The position numbers were made by a program, and so were the translations under genes. Under the pieces are notes generated by a model. It was not told the DNA's origin and made no database searches. It saw only the letters and a program-made list of their open reading frames with translations. Positions 22,679 to 33,542 of a stretch of 64,000 bases of DNA are shown in pieces. Source of the stretch: Cnuibacter physcomitrellae (GTDB taxonomy: Bacteria > Actinomycetota > Actinomycetes > Actinomycetales > Microbacteriaceae); contig NZ_BMHD01000001.1 of NCBI RefSeq assembly GCF_014640535.1, positions 498,214-562,213 on the forward strand, in the 5' to 3' direction. Each line of letters opens with the position of its first letter. Within the stretch, counting starts at the first letter, position 1.

Positions 22679-24091
22679 TCAGGAGCCCGATCGACCCGAT
22701 CTGCCCGAACCGCCGCCGGGCTTCGTGATGTCGCGGAGCTTCGCCAGCCTGGCGGCCACGTCGCGTTCGTTGCCGTGGTCGGTCGGACGGTAGTAGACGC
22801 GATCGGCCAGCTCGTCGGGGAGGTACTGCTGCGCGACGACGCCGAGGTCGTCGTCGTGCGGATACCGGTAGCCCTTCCCGTGACCGAGACGCTTGGCGCC
22901 GGCGTAGTGGGCGTCGCGCAGGTGCTTCGGGACACGGCCGAACCGTCCTGCCTTCACGTCGGCGATCGCCGCGTCGATCCCGACGTAGGCGGCGTTCGAC
23001 TTCGGCGCGGTGGCGAGGTAGACGACGGCCTCGGCGAGGGGGATGCGCCCCTCCGGCATCCCGATGAACTGCACCGCGTCGGCGGCGGCCACGGCGATCT
23101 GGAGTCCCTGCGGGTCGGCGATCCCGATGTCCTCCGCAGCGAGCACGATGATGCGGCGGGCGATGAAGCGCGGGTCCTCCCCCGCCTCGATCATGCGGGC
23201 GAGGTAGTGGAGGGCGGCGTCGACGTCCGACCCGCGGACGGACTTGATGAACGCGCTGATGACGTCGTAGTGCTCGTCGCCGTTGCGGTCGTAGCGCAGA
23301 AGGGCCCGATCGACCGACTGCGCCACCGCCTCCGCGGTGATGAGAGGCGGTTCGTCGTCTGCCTCGCCGTCGCCGTCTCCTTCGCCGTCGTCCTCGGCGC
23401 CGCTCCGGCTCGTGGCGAGCACGCTCGTTGCGGAGGCCTCGAGCGCCGTGAGCGCGCGGCGGGCGTCGCCGGAGGCGAGGCGGACGATCGCGTCTCGCGC
23501 CCCGTCGTCGAGGCGGACCGCGCCGCGGAGCCCCCGGTCGTCGGCCACCGCCCGGTCGACCAGCATGGCGAGGTCGTCGTCGGTGAGCTGCTCGAGCGTG
23601 AGCAGGAGCGACCGGGAGAGCAGCGGCGAGATCACGGAGAACGACGGGTTCTCGGTGGTGGCCGCGACGAGGATGACCCAGCCGTTCTCGACGCCCGGCA
23701 GCAGAGCGTCCTGCTGGGCCTTGGTGAAGCGGTGGATCTCGTCGAGGAAGAGCACCGTCGACAGGCCGTAGAGGTCGCGGTTGCGGAAGGCGTCGTCCAT
23801 CACCTGACGGACGTCCTTCACACCGGCGGTCACGGCCGAGAGCTCGACGAACTTGCGGCCCGAGCTGTGCGCGATCGCCTGGGCCAGGGTCGTCTTCCCC
23901 GTGCCGGGAGGGCCCCAGAGGATCACGGACACCGATCCCTGCGCGTTGCCGGTGTCGGACGCGAGCGTCACGAGGGGCGACCCGGGGCGGAGGAGGTGCT
24001 TCTGACCCGCGACCTCGTCGAGGCTGCGCGGCCTCATCCGCACCGCGAGCGGGACGGAGCCGGAGTGCAATCCGGCTTGGTGAAGGGTCAT
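22679..24091 (-). CDS. rarA: Replication-associated recombination protein A (RarA/MgsA ATPase)
   Basis: AAA+ ATPase related to clamp loaders that acts at stalled forks. 470 residues: [15 protein letters not shown] Walker A (about residues 55-69), LFLDEIHRF Walker B, the sensor region [10 protein letters not shown], and the C-terminal tetramerisation domain ([27 protein letters not shown]). An acidic, low-complexity insert (about residues 232-247, [16 protein letters not shown]) is unusual. The ATG is preceded by TAGCCT at six bases and no Shine-Dalgarno, suggesting a leaderless mRNA. Confidence 0.95.
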   Translation of the reverse strand: MTLHQAGLHSGSVPLAVRMRPRSLDEVAGQKHLLRPGSPLVTLASDTGNAQGSVSVILWGPPGTGKTTLAQAIAHSSGRKFVELSAVTAGVKDVRQVMDDAFRNRDLYGLSTVLFLDEIHRFTKAQQDALLPGVENGWVILVAATTENPSFSVISPLLSRSLLLTLEQLTDDDLAMLVDRAVADDRGLRGAVRLDDGARDAIVRLASGDARRALTALEASATSVLATSRSGAEDDGEGDGDGEADDEPPLITAEAVAQSVDRALLRYDRNGDEHYDVISAFIKSVRGSDVDAALHYLARMIEAGEDPRFIARRIIVLAAEDIGIADPQGLQIAVAAADAVQFIGMPEGRIPLAEAVVYLATAPKSNAAYVGIDAAIADVKAGRFGRVPKHLRDAHYAGAKRLGHGKGYRYPHDDDLGVVAQQYLPDELADRVYYRPTDHGNERDVAARLAKLRDITKPGGGSGRSGRSGS

Positions 24092-24097
24092 GGTTCT

Positions 24098-24103
24098 AGG
24101 CTA
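24098..24103 (-). promoter_or_regulatory. -10 of a leaderless rarA transcript
   Basis: TAGCCT (minus strand) ends six bases before the rarA ATG, so transcription should start at or next to the A of ATG. No clear -35 is visible. Confidence 0.5.
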
Positions 24104-24175
24104 CTGTGATGGGCCGACACGGCCTCCGGCGCCCGGGGTGCCGTGCATCAGACACCGCCTAGCTACGGAGGACGC

Positions 24176-24946
24176 GTGGCCCCCAGCAATCAGGAGCGCC
24201 AGGCCCGAGAGGCGCGGACGCGCCTCCGCGACTACCAGGCACGCCAGACGGCCCACTCGGAGCAGGTCCGGCGCCGCACCCGCGACAACGTCATCGCCGT
24301 CGTGCTCGTGCTCGTCGTCGTGACGGGCGCCGTGTTCGCGCAGATCTTCTACTTCTCCGGCGGACCGGGCGCGCCGATGGCCGAGCCCTCTGCGTCGGCG
24401 ACGGGCTCGCCCACGCACACCCTCCCGCCCTCGACCCTCGCCGAGGGCCGCGACTGGACGGGCACGCTGACCATCAACGACATCCCGCTGGGCATCACGC
24501 TCGACGGAGCGGCGGCCCCCCAGGCGGTCTCGTCCTTCGTCTCCCTGGCCCAGTCCGGCTTCTACGACGGCACCGACTGCCACCGCCTCACCACGTCCGG
24601 CATCTACGTGCTGCAGTGCGGCGACCCCAACGGCGATGGCAGCGGCGGCCCCGGGTACAGCTACGGCCCGGTCGAGAACGCGCCCACCGACGACGTCTAC
24701 CCCACGGGCACCCTCGCGATGGCCCGGCAGGGCGGCAACGGCGACAGCATGGGGAGCCAGTTCTTCATCGTCTACCAGGACTCGACCATCCCTTCGGATG
24801 CCGCGGGCGGCTACACCGTCCTCGGTCAGATCACCTCGGGCCTCGATCAGCTCCAGGCCGACGTCATCAACGGCGGCACCGCCGACGGGTCGACCGACGG
24901 CCGCCCCGCGACCACGGCCGAGATCACGGGCGTGACCGTCCAATAG
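24176..24946 (+). CDS. Membrane-anchored cyclophilin-type peptidyl-prolyl isomerase
   Basis: Isomerises peptidyl-prolyl bonds, probably outside the membrane. 256 residues: a charged cytoplasmic N-terminus, one membrane helix at about 42-62 (VIAVVLVLVVVTGAVFAQIFYF), a Ser/Thr/Pro linker, and a cyclophilin domain with YDGTDCHRLTTSGIYVLQCGDP, GTLAMARQGGNGDSMGSQFFIVYQD and VLGQITSGLD. The usual catalytic-site FHR arginine is present as CHR. Two cysteines (CHRL, QCGD) might form a disulfide. GTG at 24176 has the strong Shine-Dalgarno CGGAGGA; an in-frame ATG 33 bases earlier has none. Confidence 0.93.
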   Translation: MAPSNQERQAREARTRLRDYQARQTAHSEQVRRRTRDNVIAVVLVLVVVTGAVFAQIFYFSGGPGAPMAEPSASATGSPTHTLPPSTLAEGRDWTGTLTINDIPLGITLDGAAAPQAVSSFVSLAQSGFYDGTDCHRLTTSGIYVLQCGDPNGDGSGGPGYSYGPVENAPTDDVYPTGTLAMARQGGNGDSMGSQFFIVYQDSTIPSDAAGGYTVLGQITSGLDQLQADVINGGTADGSTDGRPATTAEITGVTVQ

Positions 24947-24964
24947 TGCGCTTGACCCGTGCAA

Positions 24965-24970
24965 TAGGCT
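24965..24970 (+). promoter_or_regulatory. Candidate -10 for the DUF349 gene
   Basis: TAGGCT lies 37 bases before the GTG at 25008. The TTGACC just upstream is too close to serve as -35, so the element is weak. Confidence 0.25.
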
Positions 24971-25007
24971 GGGCGGAGTACGCCAGCATCGTCGACAGGA
25001 TGGTTCC

Positions 25008-26237
25008 GTGACCAGTAGTGATCAGCAGCCGTGGGGACGAGTGGACGACGACGGCAACGTCTACGTCCGCGAGGCCGACGGAGAGCGCCTGGTCGGCCAG
25101 TACCCCGACGGCAGCAAGGAGGAGGCGCTCGCCTACTTCGAGCGCAAGTACACCGACCTCGCAGGTCAGGTGACGCTGCTCGAGCAGCGTGCGCGCCGCG
25201 GAGCGCCCGCCGCCGACGTGGCGAAGACCGTCGAGCGCCTGAGCGCCGCCGTCGACGGCGCGAACGCCGTGGGCGACCTCGAGGCGCTGAAGACGCGGCT
25301 GGGCGCGCTGACCACCACGGTGAGCGAGATCAGCGAGCAGCAGTCCGCCGAGGCTCAGGCCGAGGTCCAGGCCGCGGTCGCCGAGCGCACGGCCATCGTC
25401 GAGCAGATCGAGGCGCTGGCGGCCCAGGACCCGGCGAAGGCCCAGTGGAAGCAGGTGACCGCCTCGATCGACGAGCTCTTCGGCCGGTGGCAGGCGCACC
25501 AGCACGATGGTCCCCGTCTCCCCCGCGCCGAGGCGAACGAGCTCTGGCGGCGCTTCCGCGACGCCCGCACCTCGCTCGAGACGCAGCGGCGGGCCTTCTT
25601 CGCCGAGCTCGACCAGGTGCACAAGGAGGCCCGGACCCGCAAGCAGCAGCTCGTGGAACAGGCGGAGGCGCTCGCCTCGAAGGGGGCCGACGGCATCCCG
25701 GCCTACCGCGACCTGCTCGCGCAGTGGAAGGGCACCGGCCGTGCCGGGCGCAAGTACGACGACGCGCTCTGGGACAGGTTCAAGGCCGCCGGCGACGTGC
25801 TGTACGGCGCCCGCAGCGAGATCATCGCCCGCGACGACCAGGAGTACGGCGAGAACCTCGCCGCGAAGCTCGCCCTCCTCGAGGAGGCGGAGCCGCTGCT
25901 GAAGGAGACCGACCGGGTCAAGGCCCGCGAGGCCCTCACGAGCATCCAGACCCGCTGGGACGCCATCGGGCGTGTGCCGCGCGAGAACGTGAAGTCGGTC
26001 GAGGAGCGCCTCCGTCGCGTCGAGACGGCCGTGCGCAAGCTCGACGAGGAGCACTGGAACCGGTCCGACCCCGAGAAGAAGGCCCGCTCCGAGGGGCTCG
26101 CCGCGCAGCTCAGCGGCGCCATCGAGAAGCTCCAGAAGGAGATCGACGAGGCGCAGGCGGCCGGCGACTCGAAGAAGGTCAAGGAGCTGCAGGAGTCGCT
26201 CGACGCCCGCAAGATCTGGCTCGACGCGCTGGGCTGA
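25008..26237 (+). CDS. DUF349 domain-containing coiled-coil protein
   Basis: 409 residues, mostly long charged helices. After a short N-terminal beta segment (GRVDDDGNVYVREADGERLVGQYPDGSKEEALAYFERK, split over residues 10-47) come coiled-coil helices and DUF349 repeats, each with a W-x-D/x-R-F pattern (LWRRFRDARTSL, LWDRFKAAGDVL, RWDAIGRVPRENVKSVEERLR). Function is not established. The family is common in actinobacteria beside the cyclophilin and rel genes. Start is GTG after ACAGGATGG. Confidence 0.88.
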   Translation: MTSSDQQPWGRVDDDGNVYVREADGERLVGQYPDGSKEEALAYFERKYTDLAGQVTLLEQRARRGAPAADVAKTVERLSAAVDGANAVGDLEALKTRLGALTTTVSEISEQQSAEAQAEVQAAVAERTAIVEQIEALAAQDPAKAQWKQVTASIDELFGRWQAHQHDGPRLPRAEANELWRRFRDARTSLETQRRAFFAELDQVHKEARTRKQQLVEQAEALASKGADGIPAYRDLLAQWKGTGRAGRKYDDALWDRFKAAGDVLYGARSEIIARDDQEYGENLAAKLALLEEAEPLLKETDRVKAREALTSIQTRWDAIGRVPRENVKSVEERLRRVETAVRKLDEEHWNRSDPEKKARSEGLAAQLSGAIEKLQKEIDEAQAAGDSKKVKELQESLDARKIWLDALG

Positions 26238-26324
26238 CCCTGCACATCCCTCCCCTCGGCGCGATCTCTCCACAGGCCCGTCCGGGCGGAGGCATCTCGT
26301 CGCGGCGACCGGCATGATCGTCGG

Positions 26325-26894
26325 GTGCTGACCTCCTTCCTCCTCGACTCGCGGATGCCGAGGGCCGAGCTGATGGCGGCCCGGATCGACGGCGACGTCC
26401 GCTCGATCGGGTCGTCCTACCTGCCGACCGACGTCCCCAGCACGCCCGAGCTCCGCGCGGCGTCCCTGGGGCTGATCGTGCCCCGCGGCGTCGTGGTCGA
26501 GGGGCGTGCGGCGGCGTGGGTGCACGGCGTGCTCCCTGCGCCCTCCTGCATCGTCGCCGGGCGGCCGGTGTCGATCCGGCCGACGAGGGGACCGTCGTCG
26601 CTCGTCATCCGGCAGGTGACCTACCCCGACGACGACGTCGCCCACGTCGGAACGACGGCGGTGACGTCCGCAGTCCGCACGGCACTCGATCTCGCGCGCC
26701 AGGAGAGCGCCTTCGACCTGAGGCTCGCCACCGCCGTCGCCACGCTCCTGTCACGAGCGGGGATCGACCCCGCGCGGGCCCGCACGGCCGTCTCGGATCG
26801 GACGGGGATGCCGTACCGCCTCCTCGTCCTCGATCGGCTCACCGCCGTCGAGAGGCTCGCGCGAGACCTCGGTCAGCCGCCGGTGACGCGGTAG
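26325..26894 (+). CDS. AbiEi-like antitoxin-family protein
   Basis: 189 residues resembling the AbiEi C-terminal/DUF559-neighbour proteins of type IV toxin-antitoxin systems: [12 protein letters not shown] (the A-A-x-x-H-G-x motif), a valine-rich beta segment, then [18 protein letters not shown], the family T-x-x-x-R-T-x-x-D hallmark. A winged-helix N-terminal domain is not evident and no AbiEii nucleotidyltransferase toxin lies next to it, so it may be an orphan or a core protein that only shares the fold. GTG start at 26325. Its 3' end overlaps the relA 3' end by 22 bases, tail to tail. Confidence 0.65.
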   Translation: MLTSFLLDSRMPRAELMAARIDGDVRSIGSSYLPTDVPSTPELRAASLGLIVPRGVVVEGRAAAWVHGVLPAPSCIVAGRPVSIRPTRGPSSLVIRQVTYPDDDVAHVGTTAVTSAVRTALDLARQESAFDLRLATAVATLLSRAGIDPARARTAVSDRTGMPYRLLVLDRLTAVERLARDLGQPPVTR

Positions 26895-29122
26895 ACGTCG
26901 TAGACCGCGTCGATGCGCCGCACCGCGTTGAGCACCCGATCGAGGTGGGTGGTGTCGCCCATCTCGAAGACGAACCGGCTGAGCGCGAGACGCTCGCTCG
27001 ACGTGCTGACCGACGCGGACAGGATGTTCACGTGGTGCTCCGACAGCACACGGGTGACGTCGGAGAGGAGCCCGGACCGGTCGAGCGCCTCCACCTGGAT
27101 GTGCACCAGGAAGACGCTCTTGGACGACGGCGCCCACTCGACCTCGATCATCCGCTCCGGCTCGTTCATGAGCGAGCTGATGTTGTGGCAATCCGACTGG
27201 TGCACCGAGACGCCCGCCCCGCGCGTGACGAACCCGACGATCTCGTCCCCCGGGACCGGCGTGCAGCACTTGGCGAGCTTCACGAGGATGTCGGGGGCGC
27301 CGCGGACGAGGACTCCCGAGTCGCTGTGCGTCACGCGAGGACGGTTCTCGACGAACACGTCGAGGTCGACGTCGTCGCTCTCGGCCTCGGTCTGGAGCGA
27401 GGCGATGACCTTCTCGATCACCGACTGGGTCGAGACGTGCCCCTCACCGATGGCCGCGTACAGTCCCGACACGTTGTCGTAGTGCATGAGCGACGCGACC
27501 TCGGCGATCGAGTCCTGGCTCATGAGCTTCTGGAGCGGCAGGTTCTGCTTGCGCATCGCGCGCGCGATGAGGTCGCGGCCGTGCTCGATCGCCTCGTCGC
27601 GCCGTTCCTTCGTGAACCACTGGCGGATCTTGTTGCGCGCCCTCGGGCTCTGGACGAAGTTCAGCCAGTCCTGGCTGGGCCCCGAGTCGGGGTTCTTCGA
27701 GGTGAACACCTCGACGACGTCGCCCGAGGAGAGCGTCGAGTCGAGCGGGACGAGGCGCCCGTTGACCTTCGCGCCCATCGTGCGGTGCCCGACCTCGGTG
27801 TGCACGGCATAGGCGAAGTCGACCGGCGTCGCGCCCGCGGGGAGACCGATGACCTTCCCCTTCGGGGTGAAGACGTAGACCTCCTTGGCGCCGATCTCGA
27901 AGCGCAGCGAGTCGAGGAACTCGCCCGGGTCGACCGTCTCGGCCTGCCAATCGGAGATGCGGGCGAGCCAGGCCATGTCGGTATCGGGAGAGTCGGTCTG
28001 CGACGACTTGCCGCCGTTGACCCGCTCCTTGTACTTCCAGTGCGCGGCGACACCGTACTCGGCGCGCTGGTGCATCTCGTTGGTGCGGATCTGGATCTCG
28101 ACCGGGCGGCCACCCGGTCCGATCACCGTGGTGTGCAACGACTGGTAGAGGTTGAACTTCGGCGTGGCGATGTAGTCCTTGAAGCGCCCCGGGATCGGGT
28201 TCCACCGGGCGTGGATCGAGCCGAGCACGGCGTAGCAGTCGCGCACCGTGTTGACGAGAACGCGAATGCCCACGAGGTCGTAGATCTCGTCGAACTCGCG
28301 ACCGCGCACGATCATCTTCTGGTAGATCGAGTAGTACTGCTTCGGCCGGCCCACGACCTTGCCGCGGATGCGCGCCGACTTGAGGTCGTCGGTGACGGCG
28401 TCGATGACCTGCTGCACGTACTCCTCGCGCTGCGGAGTGCGCTGGCGCACGAGGTTCTCGATCTCGACGTAGAGCTTCGGATACAGCACGGCGAAGGAGA
28501 GGTCCTCGAGCTCCCACTTGATCGACTGGATGCCCAGCCGGTGCGCGAGGGGCGCGTAGATCTCGAGGGTCTCCTTCGCCTTCCGCGCGGCCGACTCGGC
28601 CGGCACGAAGCCCCAGGTGCGGGCGTTGTGGAGGCGGTCGCAGAGCTTGATGATCAGCACGCGGATGTCGCGCGACATCGCGACGATCATCTTGCGGACG
28701 GTCTCGGCCTGCGCGCTGTCGCCGTACTTGACCTTGTCGAGCTTCGTGACGCCGTCGACGAGCATCGCGACCTCGTCGCCGAAGTCGTGGCGGAGCATGT
28801 CGAGCGAGTAGTCGGTGTCCTCCACGGTGTCGTGGAGGAGCGCCGCGGCGATGGCCTTCGAGCCCAGCCCAAGGTCGGCGATGATCTGGGCGACGGCGAG
28901 CGGATGCGTGATGTAGGGCTCGCCGCTCTTCCGCTTCTGCCCGTCGTGCGCCTTGTCGGCGACGGCGTACGCCCGCTCGAGGATCGACAGGTCGGTGCGG
29001 GGGTGGTTGCTTCGGACGGTGCGGAGCACCGCATCCAGCGCCCCCGCGGGCTGGGCGCGCGAGAACAGGCGCGGCACGAGACGGCGCAGTGTCGCTGTGG
29101 ACGTCGCGGTCGTCTCGGTCAT
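26873..29122 (-). CDS. relA: Bifunctional (p)ppGpp synthetase/hydrolase (Rel/Rsh)
   Basis: Stringent-response enzyme that makes and degrades (p)ppGpp. 749 residues in the long Rsh order: HD hydrolase domain ([14 protein letters not shown], about residues 75-95), synthetase domain ([16 protein letters not shown], about 260-290), TGS ([27 protein letters not shown] cut here at about 395-421), a zinc-finger/helical stretch with [17 protein letters not shown], and a C-terminal ACT domain. Both the hydrolase His-Asp and the synthetase core are intact, so it should be bifunctional. AGGAGG precedes the ATG. It follows secF by 73 bases. Confidence 0.96.
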   Translation of the reverse strand: MTETTATSTATLRRLVPRLFSRAQPAGALDAVLRTVRSNHPRTDLSILERAYAVADKAHDGQKRKSGEPYITHPLAVAQIIADLGLGSKAIAAALLHDTVEDTDYSLDMLRHDFGDEVAMLVDGVTKLDKVKYGDSAQAETVRKMIVAMSRDIRVLIIKLCDRLHNARTWGFVPAESAARKAKETLEIYAPLAHRLGIQSIKWELEDLSFAVLYPKLYVEIENLVRQRTPQREEYVQQVIDAVTDDLKSARIRGKVVGRPKQYYSIYQKMIVRGREFDEIYDLVGIRVLVNTVRDCYAVLGSIHARWNPIPGRFKDYIATPKFNLYQSLHTTVIGPGGRPVEIQIRTNEMHQRAEYGVAAHWKYKERVNGGKSSQTDSPDTDMAWLARISDWQAETVDPGEFLDSLRFEIGAKEVYVFTPKGKVIGLPAGATPVDFAYAVHTEVGHRTMGAKVNGRLVPLDSTLSSGDVVEVFTSKNPDSGPSQDWLNFVQSPRARNKIRQWFTKERRDEAIEHGRDLIARAMRKQNLPLQKLMSQDSIAEVASLMHYDNVSGLYAAIGEGHVSTQSVIEKVIASLQTEAESDDVDLDVFVENRPRVTHSDSGVLVRGAPDILVKLAKCCTPVPGDEIVGFVTRGAGVSVHQSDCHNISSLMNEPERMIEVEWAPSSKSVFLVHIQVEALDRSGLLSDVTRVLSEHHVNILSASVSTSSERLALSRFVFEMGDTTHLDRVLNAVRRIDAVYDVYRVTGG

Positions 29123-29195
29123 GCGTGGCCTCCTGCTCCGATTATCCTCCGGTGCGAAGCCGCCACGTGCACGATGCGTTCAGCCCTGCGCGTAC

Positions 29196-30212
29196 TCAGT
29201 CGACCAGCTCGGCGGCGGGGGCCTGGCTCTGCTTGGCTCGCGCACGGGCGGAGAGCACCCGGGCATCGTGCTTCTTGAGCTTGGCTTCGCCCTTGCGGAA
29301 CTGCACGTATAGCGGCGAGGCCACGAAGATCGTGGAGTACGTGCCGACGATGATCCCGATGAGGAGCGCGAGCGAGATGTCCTGCAGCGTGCGCGCTCCG
29401 AGGACGAATGACCCGATGATGAGGATCGAGGCGACCGGCAGCGCAGCGACCACGGATGTGTTGATCGAACGGACGAGGGTCTGGTTGACCGCCAGGTTGA
29501 CCGTCTCGGCGAAGGTCCGGGTGTCGTTGTCGCCCATCCCCCTCGTGTTCTCGCGGATCTTGTCGAACACCACGACGGTGTCGTAGAGCGAGTATCCGAG
29601 GATGGTCAGGAAGCCGATGACCGCGGCCGGGGTGATCTCGAGCCCGGTGAGGCCGTACACGCCCGCCGTGATGATCAGGTCGTGGAGCAGGGCGATGAGC
29701 GCGGCGGCCGCCATCTTCCAGGTGCGGAAGTAGAGCGCCATGAACACCGCCACGAGCACGAGGAAGATCACGAGGCCGCGGATCGCCTGGGTGGTGATGT
29801 CGGCACCCCAGGTGGCGCCGATGATCGAGACCGTGACGTCCTCCGACGGGACGTCGTAGCCCTCGGCGAGGGCGGAGACGACCGCCGTCGACTGGGCGTC
29901 GTCGAGCTCGTCGGTCTGCACGCGCACCGAGTCGGTGCCGAGCGTGCTGACGCGCGGGTTCGATCCCGGGGCGGCCTGGTTCACCGCGTCGTCGGCGATC
30001 GACTGATCCTGCGTCGCCGACTGCGAGACCGTGAACTCGGACCCGCCGCGGAACTCGATCCCGAACTCGAAGCCGCCGCGGACCCATGGTCCGATGAGGC
30101 AGATGAGCACGAGGATGCCCGACACCAGGAACCAGATGCGGCGGCGTCCGATGAAGTCGATCGACCGCTCGCCGGTGTAGAGGTCGTTTCCGAACTTGGA
30201 GAAGCTGGCCAT
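29196..30212 (-). CDS. secF: Protein translocase subunit SecF
   Basis: Works with SecD to complete protein export using the proton gradient. 338 residues with six membrane helices: the first at about 26-46 (IWFLVSGILVLICLIGPWV), a periplasm-side-equivalent P4 loop (GIEFRGGSEFTV), and the C-terminal five helices with SLYDTVVVFDKIRENTR and TLQDISLALLIGIIVGTYSTIF. The ATG overlaps the secD TGA by one base. Basic C-terminal tail. Confidence 0.96.
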   Translation of the reverse strand: MASFSKFGNDLYTGERSIDFIGRRRIWFLVSGILVLICLIGPWVRGGFEFGIEFRGGSEFTVSQSATQDQSIADDAVNQAAPGSNPRVSTLGTDSVRVQTDELDDAQSTAVVSALAEGYDVPSEDVTVSIIGATWGADITTQAIRGLVIFLVLVAVFMALYFRTWKMAAAALIALLHDLIITAGVYGLTGLEITPAAVIGFLTILGYSLYDTVVVFDKIRENTRGMGDNDTRTFAETVNLAVNQTLVRSINTSVVAALPVASILIIGSFVLGARTLQDISLALLIGIIVGTYSTIFVASPLYVQFRKGEAKLKKHDARVLSARARAKQSQAPAAELVD

Positions 30213-31912
30213 CAGGAGTCCTTCCCCTCGGTCTTGCGATCGCCGCCGACCTTCGTCAGCTCCGCCGCCTTGCGCTCGGCGATGGTCTGCCGCTTCGCGG
30301 CCTCGCGGCTCGCACCGGTGCTCTTCTTCGTCGTCTGCTCCGGCGACCTGAACTGGGCGCGACCCCGGTAGACGGCGCCCAGCGCACGCGGGTCGAGGCC
30401 CGACGCCTTGTGGCCGTCGCGGAAGAACGGCAGCTCGGCCAGCAGCGTCATCAGCGGGTGCGTGAAGAGCGCGACCACGATGAGGTCGACGATGGTCGTG
30501 AGCCCGAGGGTGAAGGCGAAGCCTCGCACGTTGCCGACGGCGAGGACGTACAGCACGGCGGCGGCCAGGAAGTTCACCGCGTCGGACGCGGTGATGGTGC
30601 GGAAGGCGCGCTTCCACCCCGCCTGGACCGACGACTGCAGACCACGCCCGTCGCGGAGCTCGTCTCGGATGCGCTCGAAGTACACGATGAAGGAGTCGGC
30701 CGTGATACCGATGGCCACGATCAGACCGGCGACACCGGCGAGCGAGAGCCGGAAGTCGATGCGCCAGCTCATGATCGTCACCAGGAGGTACGTCAGCGCC
30801 GCCGCGATCGCGAGGGACGCGATCGTCACCACGCCGAGCGTGCGGTACTGGATGAGCGAGTAGATCACGACGAGGATCAGACCGATCAGACCCGCCAGCA
30901 GACCGCTGGCGAGCTGCGAGGAGCCCAGCGTGGCCGAGATCTGCTCGTTGCTCTGCACGGTGAAGCCGATCGGCAGCGCACCGAACTTGAGCTGGTCGGC
31001 CAGGGTCTTCGCGGAGTCCTGCGTGAAGGAGCCGGAGATCTGCGCTCGGCCGTCGGTGATCACGGCGTTCGTCGTCGGCGCCGTGATGACGTTGCCGTCG
31101 AGGACGACCGCGAACTGGTTCTGCGCCCCCTGGAGGCCGAACAGGCGGGTGGTGACGTCGGCGAACGCCTGGGTGCCCTGGTCGTCGAAGGTGAGGTCGA
31201 CGACCCACTGCCCGGTCGACGCACCCTGCTGGGTGGTCGCGACGCCGCTCGTGGCATCGGAGATGTCGGAGCCGTCGATCTCGACCGGCCCGAGGATGTA
31301 CTTGGCCGAGCCGTCGGTGGAGCAGGCGATGAGCGGCTGGTCGGCCGGTGCCTGACCGACCGGGTCCTCGTTCTGCCCGCACTGGAAGCTGTCGAACTCG
31401 GCGCGGAGGGCCGGAGTGACGTACGCGAGGTCGCTGGCGTTCGTCGGCTGTGCGGTCGGCGTCGTCGACAGCGACGGGTCGGGCGTCGCGCTCGGCGTCG
31501 AGAGCGAGCTCGACGCCGCGGCGTCGGAGACGAGCACGGGACGGAACTCCAGCTTGGCCGAGGACTCGATCCGGTTCAGCGTGTCCTGGTCGGGTACACC
31601 CGGGATCGAGACGACGACGTTCTGCGCGCCCTGGGTGGTGACCTCGGCCTCGGAGACGCCGCTGGCGTCGACGCGCTGGCGGATGATCGCCACGGCCTGG
31701 TCGAGCTGGTCGGACGAGATCTCCTGTCCGTTCTCCAGCTTCGGGGTCAGGATGATCTGCCGGCCGCCCTCGAGGTCGAGGGCGAGCTTCGGCGTCCACG
31801 TCGCTGTGCTCCACAGGACTCCACCGGCGAGGACGCCGGTGAGCACCGCGAAGATCGCGACCAGCCAGATCAGCGTGCGCCACGCCTTCTTGACCGCGGT
31901 CGTTTGTGCCAC
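30212..31912 (-). CDS. secD: Protein translocase subunit SecD
   Basis: 566 residues. N-terminal helix (about 12-32), then the large extracytoplasmic region starting LALDLEGGRQIILTP (the D1 motif), an actinobacterial serine/threonine-rich insert (about 138-170, ASSSLSTPSATPDPSLSTT), and six helices with ITADSFIVYFERIRDELRDGR, the conserved charged cytoplasmic loop. Starts 66 bases after yajC; the gap holds a hairpin. Same order (yajC-secD-secF) as in most actinobacteria. Confidence 0.96.
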   Translation of the reverse strand: MAQTTAVKKAWRTLIWLVAIFAVLTGVLAGGVLWSTATWTPKLALDLEGGRQIILTPKLENGQEISSDQLDQAVAIIRQRVDASGVSEAEVTTQGAQNVVVSIPGVPDQDTLNRIESSAKLEFRPVLVSDAAASSSLSTPSATPDPSLSTTPTAQPTNASDLAYVTPALRAEFDSFQCGQNEDPVGQAPADQPLIACSTDGSAKYILGPVEIDGSDISDATSGVATTQQGASTGQWVVDLTFDDQGTQAFADVTTRLFGLQGAQNQFAVVLDGNVITAPTTNAVITDGRAQISGSFTQDSAKTLADQLKFGALPIGFTVQSNEQISATLGSSQLASGLLAGLIGLILVVIYSLIQYRTLGVVTIASLAIAAALTYLLVTIMSWRIDFRLSLAGVAGLIVAIGITADSFIVYFERIRDELRDGRGLQSSVQAGWKRAFRTITASDAVNFLAAAVLYVLAVGNVRGFAFTLGLTTIVDLIVVALFTHPLMTLLAELPFFRDGHKASGLDPRALGAVYRGRAQFRSPEQTTKKSTGASREAAKRQTIAERKAAELTKVGGDRKTEGKDS

Positions 31913-31931
31913 CTTGCTCAGCTTTCTCCGT

Positions 31932-31957
31932 CGTCCGCCGGGCGAGCCCCGCGGACG
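31932..31957 (-). promoter_or_regulatory. Hairpin between yajC and secD
   Basis: CGTCCGC pairs with GCGGACG and an inner GGG with CCC around a four-base loop, with single unpaired bases between the two stems. It lies 22 bases before secD and after the yajC stop. It may be a partial terminator or an RNA-processing site that sets the YajC:SecD ratio. Confidence 0.4.
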
Positions 31958-31978
31958 GTGGTCAGGGACGACGAGAGA

Positions 31979-32389
31979 CTACTCGTCGGCCTTCTTCTCG
32001 GACTTCGTGTCGACGACGGGCTCGGCGGTCTCGTCGATCCGCTCGCCGTACGCCGGTGCTCCATCGCTCGTCTCGAGGGCGGGGGCGGCGGGAGTCGCCG
32101 CGTCGTCCTCGGTCTCGGCGTCGGCGGGGGTGACGACCCGCGTGACCGTCTGGCGGTGGACCTTGAGCACCGTGCCCGGCGTGGTCTCGATCAGCACCTG
32201 GTTCTCCTCGTCGTCGAGCTCGAGAATGGTGCCGAACACGCCGAAGTTCGTCATGACCTCGGCGCCGACCGCGACCTTCGACTGCAGCTCCTGCTGCTGC
32301 TTCTGGCGCTTCCGGCTGCTGCGGAACATGAAGAACACCAGCACGGCCAGGACGACCAGCATTCCAATTGTCAACGGATCGAGTGCCAT
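31979..32389 (-). CDS. yajC: Preprotein translocase subunit YajC
   Basis: Small membrane partner of SecDF. 136 residues: one membrane helix near the N-terminus (LTIGMLVVLAVLVFFMF, residues 5-21), the RKRQKQQQEL basic segment, and the conserved AEVMTNFGVFGTILELDDEENQVLIETTPGTVLKVHRQTVTRV core (given here in parts: MTNFGVFGTI, VLIETTPGT). The C-terminal 35 residues are an acidic, low-complexity tail longer than usual. Confidence 0.95.
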   Translation of the reverse strand: MALDPLTIGMLVVLAVLVFFMFRSSRKRQKQQQELQSKVAVGAEVMTNFGVFGTILELDDEENQVLIETTPGTVLKVHRQTVTRVVTPADAETEDDAATPAAPALETSDGAPAYGERIDETAEPVVDTKSEKKADE

Positions 32390-32504
32390 GCGGGGACCTT
32401 CCGGGTGGTTTTCGGTGAGCAGCGCTCAGAGTAGCGAAGTCTGCTGGGCGCGGACTCAGACGAGAACGGCCGCGGCCGGGCTCCCAGGAGCAGGCCAGCT
32501 TGAA

Positions 32505-33538
<1,034 letters not shown>

Positions 33539-33542
<4 letters not shown>

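Noticed and set aside
24143-24175. Earlier in-frame ATG for the cyclophilin gene
   Set aside because: No Shine-Dalgarno; the GTG at 24176 has CGGAGGA at the right distance.
29196-31883. Very long minus-strand frame covering secF and the secD region
   Set aside because: Its first two thirds are an out-of-frame reading of secD; only the last 338 residues are real (SecF), with their own ATG at 30212.
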